DNA from: Ettlia oleoabundans
Taxonomy: Eukaryota; Chlorophyta; Chlorophyceae; Chlamydomonadales
NCBI GenBank assembly: GCA_019693395.1
Contig: JAAMXP010000786.1
Coordinates: 1-19,209, forward strand
DNA: 19,209 bases
Direction: 5' to 3'
The position numbers and the translations under genes are program-made. The notes below the pieces were generated by a model. The model made no database searches. It saw only the letters and a program-made list of their open reading frames with translations, and was not told the DNA's origin. Shown one piece after another: positions 9,501 through 17,835 of this stretch. Position 1 is the stretch's first letter. Each line of letters starts with the position of its first letter.

Positions 9501-9911
9501 CTGCTCCGCCCTGGCGGTGTGCTCGCTATTGCAGACAACAACCCACGCAGCAAAGTCATTCAGAACCTGCCCCCCGTGCTGTTTACCCTGATGAAGAGGT
9601 GGGTGTGCCTAGGACAGGGGGCCAGCAGCCAGTTGGATGTGAGCTCAGCACCCTACAACTTTGCCTCTTTGAAAAGGGGCGCAAAAGCCCTGCCATGCAA
9701 ACCACGCATTCACTTCGTCCACCTGTCCTTTCCACCACCTTCTCACTGCAGCACAGAGCCCCATAGCGACGAGTACTACCAGTTTGATATTGAAGCATGC
9801 ATGACCCGGCACGGACTGTTGGACGCCAACACAGTTGAGAGCGATCCTCGGCACCGAGTGGTGTTGAGCTACTTGCCCCCTGCCGCCGCCGCTGGAGCCG
9901 CAGGGCAGTGA
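6554..9911 (+). CDS. Plastid-type SAM-dependent class I methyltransferase, eleven exons
   Basis: Exons: 6554-6704, 6792-6857, 6899-6966, 7115-7199, 7677-7751, 8059-8171, 8521-8664, 8907-8983, 9183-9309, 9483-9598, 9752-9911, giving 393 aa in continuous phase. The Rossmann-fold motifs are clear: DIGCSVG (residues 214-220, SAM-binding motif I), GLDLSPYF (acidic Asp239 after strand 2), HANMESTGLP then FDLV (Asp283), HECP and LRPGG (311-314). The middle part, YPDYYTVPFHGYDEGNLNWLAA in outline, matches plant plastid methyltransferases of unknown substrate. Residues 1-50 are Ala/Arg-rich, as in a transit peptide. The first two junctions are the least certain: exon 2 could use another nearby AG, and intron 2 would be only 41 nt. 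Substrate unknown; the divergent chlorophyllase neighbour proves nothing about it. Confidence 0.87.
7191..7290 (+). repeat. Minisatellite that copies the exon 4 splice donor of the methyltransferase
   Basis: A unit of about 30 bp, with core CAACAGTCAGATGGGTTCTG and then GGTGAAGTTT, is repeated. The core recurs as GCAGTCAGGTGGGTGCTGGG at the true donor (GT at 7200), CAGTCAGATGGGTTCTGGG (GT lost to AT), and CAGTCAGGTGGGTCCTGGG (intact donor-like site, GT at 7277). It lies across the start of a 477-nt intron. Confidence 0.8.
8186..8263 (+). repeat. Imperfect TAGCTGCCTGGCACAG repeats in a methyltransferase intron
   Basis: Copies of TAGCTGCYTGGCAnAG occur at 8221-8236 and 8248-8263, with degenerate copies at 8186-8200 and 8207-8220. 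They lie in the intron spanning 8172-8520 and have no evident function. Confidence 0.65.
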
Positions 9912-11280
9912 CGCAGGGGATCAGGATGGTTCCTGCGACTTTTGCCTTGCATGCAGAGGTTGGCGGCCTTACCCTGCCTTTTGCTTCGTTTGTGTCCCTG
10001 TCGGCTTGGCCGGTGGCACGAGAATTATTGTTTGCTTAATCAGTCTGGTTTCGTGGTGGACCCCGGCTGCATTGACACCCCTATTTATCCCCATGACCTT
10101 GTGCGGCACAAGCCCATAATCTTCGGGCCTGGCTTTCATTGCAAGCCCAGGCGTGGGTTGGTTGTAGGCAGTGCTGTTCATATTGGTTTTGGTCCATTGT
10201 ATCGTTGCATTATCATAGTCGCCAAGTGTGAGTTTCCAGCCAGAGAACATGACAGACCTCTTGTGCGCAAGCAAGATTGGGGTGAGGTAGAGAGTAATGA
10301 ACAGCAAGTGTAGTTATGATTTGGCAGTCAGCCTTGCCAGGCTGCATGTTTGACGGCTGGGAAGCGGAGACTGAGGAAGTTCCGGCTTATGATGGTAACA
10401 ATTTGCTTGGGCTTGCGAGATTTGAAGTGCTGGGATGCAGTTTCGCACCGAATATCCCGCTTGACGTGCCCTGCAGTAAGCTGCAGGCAACGGATGGGGC
10501 ATTTGTGCCCGCCGCAGTGTGCAGCCAGCGGCGGGAGCGTCCAACTGTGCAAGGGCAGCGGCCCCCTGGGACCTGCGACTAGCCTACGTTCTTATACTCC
10601 TCTTTTGAGTGTGCGTTGGTCCGCCCCCCAATGTGCTGGCGCCATTTGTGACCCTTCCAATCTCGGCCAGCTGGACTGAATCTTCGGCCACCCCACCTTC
10701 CCGGTCTATTTGCTCGCAGCATCGCAGCCTACTGCTGCTCATAGGCGTGTTTGCGCCGCTGGGGAGGGCGCCTGGCTGCTTGGAGCGTCAGCCCGGAGAG
10801 GTCTGGTTTGCGGCCCCAACAGCTCCGGGGCCGTGATTTCGACGCCCAACGGACCGTTTGAGAAAGGTGTGACAAGCGCGAGGGCCTGCCTTGCTCACAG
10901 ATTCGCGTGTGCGGTTTCATGGGGCCGGGCGCACTCCAGCGCCCCTTGGTCCCACCGTCTTGCTGCATTGACGCCATGGTTGGCCTTTGGGGCGCTTGGC
11001 CTCGCCCGCGCGGCTCTGCATGCAACAGGGTTCTGCTTCATTCTGTCGCCCGCGTTAGCTTCCGCTGGGGTAGAACAACGCCATTCGCAGCCTACACCGC
11101 ACCGGAGACCCCGTTGAGCTAGCGACTTGCAGCCTGTGCTTCTGCTGGTCGCTGGCGCGCAAAAACGCTGGCCTCCCGCCTCGAGCTCGCTGCCGCCTCG
11201 GTCGGCAAATGCGCGACAAACCCACGTCTGTTTGCAGTCTCTTTGGGTCCCCTGCAGGCTAACTCAACACAAACATCACC
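9912..11280. other. Long spacer between the methyltransferase and RING genes
   Basis: It holds the 3' UTR of the methyltransferase and the promoter and 5' UTR of the RING gene. I found no TGTAA downstream of 9911, so the methyltransferase uses a variant poly(A) signal or ends further on. The right half (about 10880-11200) is more GC-rich, as expected for a promoter. TTTGCAG at 11232-11238 and CCTGCAG just before 11260 are possible acceptors of a 5' UTR intron. An Hsp70-like scrap is listed separately. Confidence 0.6.
10316..10475 (+). pseudogene. Possible Hsp70 substrate-binding-domain fragment
   Basis: The plus frame from ATG 10316 reads PGCMFDGWEAETEE, then YDGNNLLGLARFEVLG, then AP, then IPLDV. 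Hsp70 proteins have, in this order and spacing, PGV, EGE, DNNLLG, a Phe-Glu-Leu-like strand, G, PPAP and VPQIEV. The fragment ends at a donor-like GCA|GTAAGC (10476). No Hsp70-like sequence is seen on either side, so it looks like a decayed exon copy. The match is short and could be chance. Confidence 0.35.
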
Positions 11281-13058
11281 ATGCACCCCATCTTTAGCGT
11301 CACGCTCTTCACGGGGCAGCAGCTGGTGCTGGAGGCCATCCAGCGCTGGCTCACCCGGCCCTGCGCCGACCCAGAGTCCCAGCGTCAGCGCCGCATGGGC
11401 CTTAAGGGCCTCCTCTCCCTGCTCATCAAGACCACCGCCACTGGCGTGCTGGCCACCGTGCTTGACGCCGCCATTGAGTTCCGCCGCCGCCAGCTGCTGG
11501 CAGCCGCGGTTGCGGACCCCGAGGATGGGGCCGTGGGCGGCTCGCGCTTCCCGGGGCTGGGCATGCTGTCGCGCGCTGGCATCGCATCGTGGAAGGCTCG
11601 CCTCCTGCTCTGCATAGATGAGCTTGAGCGCAGGGCAGAGGCATATGGCATAGGTGCGCTCGTGCATGGGGTTAGCTCGGGCAAATCAGTGCGTTTGCCG
11701 CGCAGAGCTCGACCTCCACCCTGCTGGGGTTGCACAAGCTCATGCCACGTGCCACCTGGCTTCCATTACGCAACAGCTCAAAATGTGCCGCTTCACCACC
11801 ACATACCCTCTGCAGAAACGCGGCATCGCTTCAGCCCCGCCAAGGCCGTAGGCGAGGGCGCGGGTGGCACCGGCAAGGAGCCGGCCGCCATAGGGGGGCT
11901 GTCTCGCCACGGCAGCTGCCGCGAGCTGGATGAAGAGGAGCGCTCGCAGCGCCTGGGCCGCACTGTGGAGCAGCTGCGAGAGCTGGTGAAGCAAGGAGGT
12001 GGGTCCGTTGTCGGCAGCCAAATCCATTTTACAAACAACGTTTACTGTTGTGGACCTTGGCAGTGGCCCAAGCTGAACTCTGTACCACTTGTGTTTGTTG
12101 GTTTCAAGTTAATTTCAAGGCCGCATACACTGCCGATCTTAAGCTGCAGCACTCTTGTGCCAACAAGCGCATTCGACCGTCAAGCTTGTTTTGCTGGTGC
12201 GCCTTGCCCACATCTGTTGCAGATGTGGACTCCCAGCGGCGGCTGGATGACGAAGTTGGGTCTCTTGTGGACCTGCTGCTGGGTACCGCCCCCATGACGG
12301 CACAGGCCCAGGGATCCTCTAGTGCCGCCGCGCGCTCCGTTGCCGCACTCTCCTGCACGGTTGCCAGCCGCAGCCACAGCGTGCCCGCCGCCCTGGACAG
12401 CCTGGCAGGCGGAAGGCGGGATGTGGGCACGGGATGCGGCTGCATGCGCGCATGCCGCAGCCGCGTTGTGCTGGCCCAACCGGTGGATGAGCGGGAGCCG
12501 GGCAGCCCTGCTGGCAGCTGCGGCTCAGAGGCCTCAGACTTGTGCCAGATCTGCATGGACCGCCGCGTTAACGTTCAGGTGGGTGACAGGCGGGTGGGTA
12601 GGTTGGCATGATGTGGGGTGCTATATTTCGAATGCTGGGGACCAGGATATTAGGCCCGATTTTAGCTGCATCTCAAAGCAGAGGCATTTCTTGCACGTTG
12701 CCTCGGGTGTTGCTTGCATTCTCAGTGCTCTGCATCCCAGCAGTGCCCTGCCGTTGTTGGACGCCAATGGCAGCTGCCCTTGCTCTTTCTTCGTTTGCAC
12801 AGCTCGCTCACCCGCGTTGATCGTTGCCTTTCGTCCTCCTGTCCTTTAATGCAGGTGGCGGGATGCAACCACGACCTGTGCTTTGGTTGCGCTCGGCGCC
12901 TGTGTGCCAGCGAGGACCACCTGGTGCCGCAGTGCCCCTTCTGCCGCCAACCCATTGAGGGCTTTGTGCCGCTCACCGACTGCGTGGCTGCCGCCGCGTG
13001 CGGCAGCGCCGCCACCTATGTGGATGGCTCCGCAGGCCCCTCTGCCGTGCGTGCTTGA
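11281..13058 (+). CDS. C3HC4 RING-finger protein, probable E3 ubiquitin ligase, four exons
   Basis: Exons 11281-11653, 11816-11998, 12223-12578 and 12855-13058 join in phase to give 371 aa. The C-terminal RING has all eight metal ligands in C3HC4 spacing: Cys293, Cys296, Cys308, His310, Cys313, Cys316, Cys331, Cys334 (LCQIC, GCNHDLCFGC, CPFC). The third intron falls inside the RING, between ligands 2 and 3. RING proteins of this type bring E2-ubiquitin to substrates; the closest plant look is the C-terminal RING of XB3/XBAT proteins. No ankyrin repeats are present here. Residues 1-124 are helical-looking (TGQQLVLEAIQRWL, GLLSLLIKTTATGV) and unrecognised. Residues about 126-290 are low-complexity with a charged segment (ELDEEERSQRLGRTVEQLRELV) that could be a short coiled coil. 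ATG 11281 sits in ATCACCATG and follows no open upstream frame. Confidence 0.82.
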
Positions 13059-13302
13059 GGTGTCCGGCTGAGGCTAGCCGTTATATAGTAGCAAGCAGTA
13101 TAGTAGCGCCCTATCCCGATCCTCTTTATTTGCCCATCCTTTCGTGTCCCACGGACGCAAGCCGTTTGCCCTGATAGCGTGTGAGTAAGGCCGGCACTAT
13201 ACGCCAGCCCTTGTGCCACTGCAGTTTGCTTGGAATGCTTCACACGTGCAGTTGCCTGATTTTGCCCCCTCCCCATACGAACCTTCCTACCGATGCATGC
13301 GG

Positions 13303-13307
13303 TTACA
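13303..13307 (-). promoter_or_regulatory. Candidate TGTAA poly(A) signal for the TMCO1 gene
   Basis: TTACA on the plus strand is the only minus-strand TGTAA between the TMCO1 stop (14004) and the RING gene. It implies a 3' UTR of about 700 nt that would overlap the RING 3' UTR. Confidence 0.35.
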
Positions 13308-13814
13308 ATGCATGCCAAGTCAACACTACCCTGATTTGCCCCGCACCGTTTCCCCTGTGGCGCCCTCCAAATTCATGCAAGCAGGCGGCAGCTGCTGAGT
13401 TGCTGCAGTAATGAATGCGCTTTGTGCACTTGTTCCCCCTCCCCCTTTGTTCTGTCCCCTGTTCTCAGCCGTACCAAGCAACCCACCCACCCTGTTTTTC
13501 TTTTTTCACCTGGCCGACGCTCGCACAAGTGTGCCCCTTCGCACCCCCACTTTGCCTGGAACTCATCTCAGAGCGCGTCAGCAACCTCCTTAGTCAGCCC
13601 GCGCCCGTGCAGCGCCAACCTGGTTTCGTTCCAAAACTTCCCAAGCCCTGCCCTCCTACCCCTTTCCATTGCTTTTTCTCAGTCTCTTCCTGTTGGGAAA
13701 CCGTTGCCACATGATCAGTCGGTTCTCCCAAGGTTTTTGCTGCAACAGATGCACTATGTGTGCTGTTTTGGCGGTTTTCCACATACAACCAACATGCATG
13801 CTGGGCCAACTGCG

Positions 13815-13819
13815 TGTAA
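13815..13819 (+). promoter_or_regulatory. Candidate TGTAA poly(A) signal for the RING gene
   Basis: This is the first plus-strand TGTAA after the RING stop at 13058. It implies a 3' UTR of about 780 nt, long but not unusual for green algae. Confidence 0.4.
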
Positions 13820-14003
13820 CGTTGGACCAATGCGAAGAACAGCTAGCTCAAAATGAAGGTGGTCCTGAAGCAAAGTGGAAAGGCCAAGAACAAATGTTGA
13901 TAAAGCCGCTGTTGCTGTTCGTATGTTGTTCTGCACTATGAAAACTCAAAAGGGAGCAGCTACTGGGCACGTCAGCTGGTCACAGGTGTAGTTCTCCCAG
14001 CCA

Positions 14004-15217
14004 TCACCTCCCCTTCTTGTCATCTCCAAACAGGGGCATGCCCTTGGGCAGAGTGGGCATGATGTCCTGCAGAGAGCCAGCCAGCCAGCCAGATGGCATC
14101 ACGCAGTGATCCCACACCACAATATTGAAGATATTCAGTATCAAGGGCATGCCAAAGTTTATTTGCACGAGAGTCTCGGTGCCCTCTGCACCCATACTGG
14201 CTCGCCCAAATTCGCCCAGAAACGCAAAACGGCTCCCCCAGCTTACCTGGAACTCCCGGCCCATGCCTAGGTTGAGGAGCTTGCCAATCACCATGCGCAC
14301 CGAGCTCTGGCACAGGATGAAGATGAAGACCTGAAGAATGGAATGCGGGAGGGCAGGGGAGCAGAACCAAAAGGGGTATATATGGTGAGGTGTTGTTGGG
14401 GCGTTGAGCAGAGTCATGGTACAAGCCCCAACAACCTATACGGCCGTGCATGATCTCATTTCCTGCTAGAATCTTTCAAGCGTGGACAAGAGTAGAGTGG
14501 GCTTGAGCAAGAGCTGCTGCTAGGGCTTCCCAGCAGCTGGCATATGCTGACACGCTGATGCAGAATGATACACAAAGGACCACACCAACTAACATGATCC
14601 ACACTACGAAAGACTTAATGCAGCGCACCGCGGAGCAGTCGCGCGGGTCAGCACTCTCAAGCCCGCGGTGCGTGACTTTCTGCAGGAACGGCGGCGGCTC
14701 AAAGGGCAACCGCCCCACGGGGCCAATCCCTGAGAAGAGACGCGTCATCATCTTGTAGGTGCAAAGCATGCACACCATCATCTGCAAAATAACAAGACAA
14801 CCAATGAGAAAGAGGAGTTGGAGTGAGAGGTGTCTAGTGTTCTAGGAGTAAATAGGAATTGCTCCGTCGTTGCACGCCAAAGCAGCAGGGCGGCGGATGG
14901 TGCGCTTGCTCCCAAAGTGCCCCTGGCGCAGCCCCTCCACAGCCGCGGGTGCTCACCACTAACGACGCCTTCCAGTTGTAGGCTGCTACTTGCCGCCCCG
15001 CCTCCGTCCTCCAGCTTTGCAGCCTCTGCTCCTTCTTCTTCAGGTTTTTGCTCGCCGACCCCTCCTTCGCATCATCCACCTTTTTGCCATGTTTGACAAG
15101 GTTGGCTTTGAGAGCCTTGAACCCCGACGTCCGCCACACGAACAACCACTGCAAGAACTCGGTGATGAGTGCAGCTGTGGTGCTGAATAGTATGACGAAA
15201 ACTGGAACCGCTGACAT
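14004..15217 (-). CDS. TMCO1: TMCO1 homologue, ER membrane insertase-family protein (EMC3/Oxa1 superfamily), four exons
   Basis: Exons 15217-14957, 14781-14629, 14330-14247 and 14066-14004 are all phase 0 and give 186 aa, almost the same length as animal TMCO1 (188). TMCO1 lies in the ER membrane, where it works in the multipass translocon (GEL complex) and has also been reported as a Ca2+ leak channel. Segments in order: TM1 (about 4-28, VPVFVILFSTTAALITE, then WLFVWRT), a Lys-rich cytosolic coiled coil (about 35-75, with KNLKKKEQRLQSW), TM2 (about 82-100, with MMVCMLCTYKMM), the conserved GRLPFEPPPFLQKVTHRGL loop, an Asp-Cys-Ser just before a third hydrophobic segment (VFIFILCQSSVRMVIGKLLNLG, split here as VFIFILCQSS and VRMVIGKLLNLG), and a short polar tail. 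ATG 15217 aligns with the family start. It lies in tandem with PARP16, 379 bp downstream of it. Confidence 0.94.
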
Positions 15218-15339
15218 CGTGGCCAATATACGCGTTACAAGTTCAGCAGTATGATCAGCGCTGCAAGGCCCTCCCACAATGCTGCCACCAGCGAAGCATG
15301 CCGCCCAGCGTGCCGCAAGCGGCAGGGGCCAGGGACCAT

Positions 15340-15363
15340 GAAAGTGAAAGTAAAGTGAAAGTA
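15340..15363 (+). repeat. GAAAGT micro-repeat upstream of TMCO1
   Basis: GAAAGTGAAAGTAAAGTGAAAG followed by T gives four near-perfect copies of GAAAGT about 125 bp upstream of the TMCO1 ATG. It could be a promoter element or a simple repeat. Confidence 0.6.
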
Positions 15364-15473
15364 GGGGAGAAGGTTTCCCTTCCCCCACGTTTTACGTCCG
15401 GCACTTGACCATACTGGATCAACCAGCCGCCATGATCAGGGCTGATGGCCATTGTTTGCTAAATCAATACGCA

Positions 15474-15478
15474 TTACA
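15474..15478 (-). promoter_or_regulatory. TGTAA poly(A) signal for PARP16
   Basis: TTACA on the plus strand is TGTAA on the minus strand, 119 nt after the PARP16 stop. This is a normal distance for a chlorophyte 3' UTR. Confidence 0.6.
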
Positions 15479-15554
15479 GAGAGGTGCGATCCTTAGCCAT
15501 CAGAGTTGGTAGTATCAACCAGCAAGCCAACATGGGGCACGGCATGCAGGAACA

Positions 15555-15600
15555 GTAGCGCTGCCGAGCGCTACCGGGCGCTGATCTGGCATCAGATCAG
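15555..15600 (-). other. Two tandem perfect hairpins at the PARP16 stop codon and start of the 3' UTR
   Basis: GTAGCGCT / GCCG / AGCGCTAC (15555-15574) is an 8-bp perfect stem with a 4-nt loop. CTGATCT / GGCATC / AGATCAG (15581-15600) is a 7-bp perfect stem with a 6-nt loop, and one arm covers the stop codon TGA (15599-15597). They are 6 bp apart. Confidence 0.6.
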
Positions 15601-17386
15601 AGGCGTATGCCAAACTTGCGCCTCAACACACGCCGTATGAAGGGCCAGTTGTCCCGGAGGCCCACATAGACCAGCCAGACAACGTAGGCAGCGATCAGAT
15701 ACAGCAGCGGTGAACGCTGTTGCTGCGGCGGTGGCTGGGGCAGCAGCTGTGGCTGTACTGCAGCGCCATGCATGGCAAGCCCAGCAGCATCCCCCGTGTG
15801 GCGCTCCATTGGCTGCAGCTGCAGGCTCTGCATGGGCCCCTGTTGAGAAGCTCCTGCTACAGGTGATGTGGTTGCCGGCGCTGCTGCCGTGACAGGTGGA
15901 GCATCCACATACACAAACACAAAGTGTATGTGCACCGCGTCAGACCTCTCCACAATCATGTATCTGTCAGGCACCTGCGGTGGGCCCGGACAGGAGATAT
16001 TTACCGGGGAGGGGATACTCTCAGCAGACAGGCGTTGCAGCAGGATGTCCACGCAAACAATGAGAAATACAAGGCGTAGAAAAGGCACAAAACCAGGAAC
16101 GGCGTTACACGACAGCATGGTGAGCGGCGCCACTCAGGTGTGGGGCTGGGGACAGATGCACTTGCTCACCCCACCTCACCCACCCCACCTCACCCCACAG
16201 CTCTGGTTCCTGCTGCCCAGGACACCTACCAGGTCATTGTTGTGTGCACCCAACACGTGCTCTCGCTCCACACTGCACACCAGCATGCAGCGAAGGCGCT
16301 GGCCCAACGCGCTGTGCTGCCAGCCATCGGTGGGCAGGCTGAAGGCAAAGGCCACATCCGGCTCACTAGTGAAGTAGATGCCCTTGCCAAACACATAGCC
16401 TGTGGGGGTGAGTGGCGATAGGGTTACTAAGCCAGACGTGGCAAGTGGTCGCAACGCAGTAGGGTAAAGGAAAGAAATGCTTTTTTGGCAGCACCTGAGA
16501 GGTAAGGTGGGGGATTGCAAATGCAGGGTCTGTTAATTCAAACTTAGCTGGCTGTGTGCCCCCTTGCACAGCCGTGGTGCACCCCAGCTCCAGCCATGGT
16601 CACCCTCTGCCCTTACCTGTGCGTTCTAGACGTGTGCCAGAGGCATTTAGCAGGCCATGGTGCAGGATGGAGTGCATGTTCTCCATGGAAGTGCCGTGGA
16701 AAGCAAGCTGCCGCCGCCCGCTGCCGTCAACTAGGCTGTCGGGCAGCTCGCTCAGCTGCAGCACGGCATGGGGCCGCAGCTCGGGATTACGCCCTATGTC
16801 TGCCATCCAGCCTGTCAGCAGCGGCATCTGCTCCTGCACCTGGCGCAGCGTGCAGCGCCGCATGCCGCCGACCTGGAAGCATCAACAAAGCAAGCAACAC
16901 AGGCGCAGGATGGCAGCTGAGAAGGAAATTGAAACACTTTTGGAAACCTGCAGCCAAGTTGCTTGCAAGCAACGCATGCCTTGCTGGCCAGCACTGCAGC
17001 ATCATGGCAGCCATGACAAGCGGGCATCTGGAAAGAAAAGGTGTGGGTTTTGTTGCTAAGGGGGTATGACTGTTGCTGCCAAGTTCCAACATGCCACCCA
17101 CCGGGCGCTGCGCATGGGTGAGCAGCCAATGCAGCATGGAGGCTTGCTGGTGGGAAATGTGGTCCACGGCAGCAGGCAGCGTGCCCGCTTGAGGCAGGGA
17201 TTGGATGTTCTCCAAAAGTGCGGCATAGTCTCGCTCTCTGCCCGCCTCAAACAGGCTTGTGGGGAAGGGCGTGGTGCAGGTGGCGCGACGGCGGGAGGCT
17301 GCTGCAGCCGCCATCGCCGAGAGCAGCAGATCAACAGCCCATGGGTCGGCTGTCTGCAGCACCCCATGCAGCTCCTCCCGGGCCAT
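15597..17386 (-). CDS. PARP16: PARP16-type tail-anchored mono-ADP-ribosyltransferase, four exons
   Basis: Exons 17386-17102, 16872-16617, 16399-16230 and 15974-15597 join in phase to give 362 aa (human PARP16 has 322). PARP16 is an ER/nuclear-envelope enzyme that mono-ADP-ribosylates stress sensors in animals. The N-terminal helical domain is recognisable (DPWAVDLLLSAM, then FEAGRERDYAALLENIQSLP). The catalytic domain has AFHGTSMENMHSILHHGLL (His154), GKGIYFTSEPDVAFAFS (Tyr189), GWQHSALGQRLRCMLVCSV and VPDRYMIVE (Tyr242), giving the H-Y-Y triad of PARP16 rather than the H-Y-E of polymer-forming PARPs. A Gln/Pro/Ala-rich linker (about 262-325) leads to one C-terminal TM helix (about 326-343, LLYLIAAYVVWLVYVGL) and a basic tail. 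ATG 17386 opens the frame; no earlier exon is evident. The gene is head to head with NAR1. Confidence 0.94.
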
Positions 17387-17835
17387 AGCTGGTGCAGCAA
17401 AGGGTGCGTGGCAAGGAGTCGGGCCACTGCTCGCTGCCGCCTACCGCCCCACCCGCCTTGCGTCACTGACGCTTTGCCGCTGCCATCGTCCTTGCCCTCG
17501 GATGTAATGGTTCACCTTGATGATATGTACAAGTAGCCACAGACAGAGAGACAGCTGTGAGATTGCAGGGTTTTGGTGTCGCGTTGAAGTGCGGCTGCGG
17601 GAAAGTGGGGTGCACGCGTCCTGGAAGTGTGCTTGTGCGGTGTGGTCAGCCGGGAAGGCTCAATGCACAATTGCGCAGCTGAAGCGGCACAGGACTGCCA
17701 TGCTGGACTGATTCTGGCTGTCTGGCAATCTGCCCCGCTTTCGCCCTTTCGCAACTATTCTGTTGTGGGTATCTGTTGGTTATTCAGCGGCCTGCTCAAA
17801 GCGTCCATCGCTAGCAGGACACGGGAGGGGACAGT
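17387..17835. promoter_or_regulatory. Candidate shared promoter between PARP16 (-) and NAR1 (+)
   Basis: 449 bp separate the two start codons. No coding exon is recognised. No clear TATA box or nitrate-response motif could be assigned by eye. Confidence 0.5.

Larger units (their letters stand above)
13059..14003. other. Intergenic region between convergent RING (+) and TMCO1 (-) genes
   Basis: No coding exon is recognised. The plus strand is pyrimidine-rich from 13430 to 13700. It must contain both 3' UTRs. The only TGTAA on each strand is far from its own stop and beyond the other signal, as described in the two signal entries. Confidence 0.6.
15218..15596. promoter_or_regulatory. PARP16 3' region and TMCO1 promoter
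   Basis: Both flanking genes are on the minus strand, so this stretch holds the end of the PARP16 transcript (two hairpins and a TGTAA) and then the TMCO1 promoter and 5' UTR. No coding sequence is recognised. Confidence 0.55.

Noticed and set aside
11119..11667. 182-codon minus-strand frame
   Set aside because: It is antisense to RING exon 1 in GC-rich DNA, where long shadow frames are expected. No domain is visible.
11281..12297. Single 338-codon open frame on the plus strand
   Set aside because: It reads through two introns. Phase-matched GT/AG sites at 11654/11815 and 11999/12222 give a better protein that ends in a complete RING.
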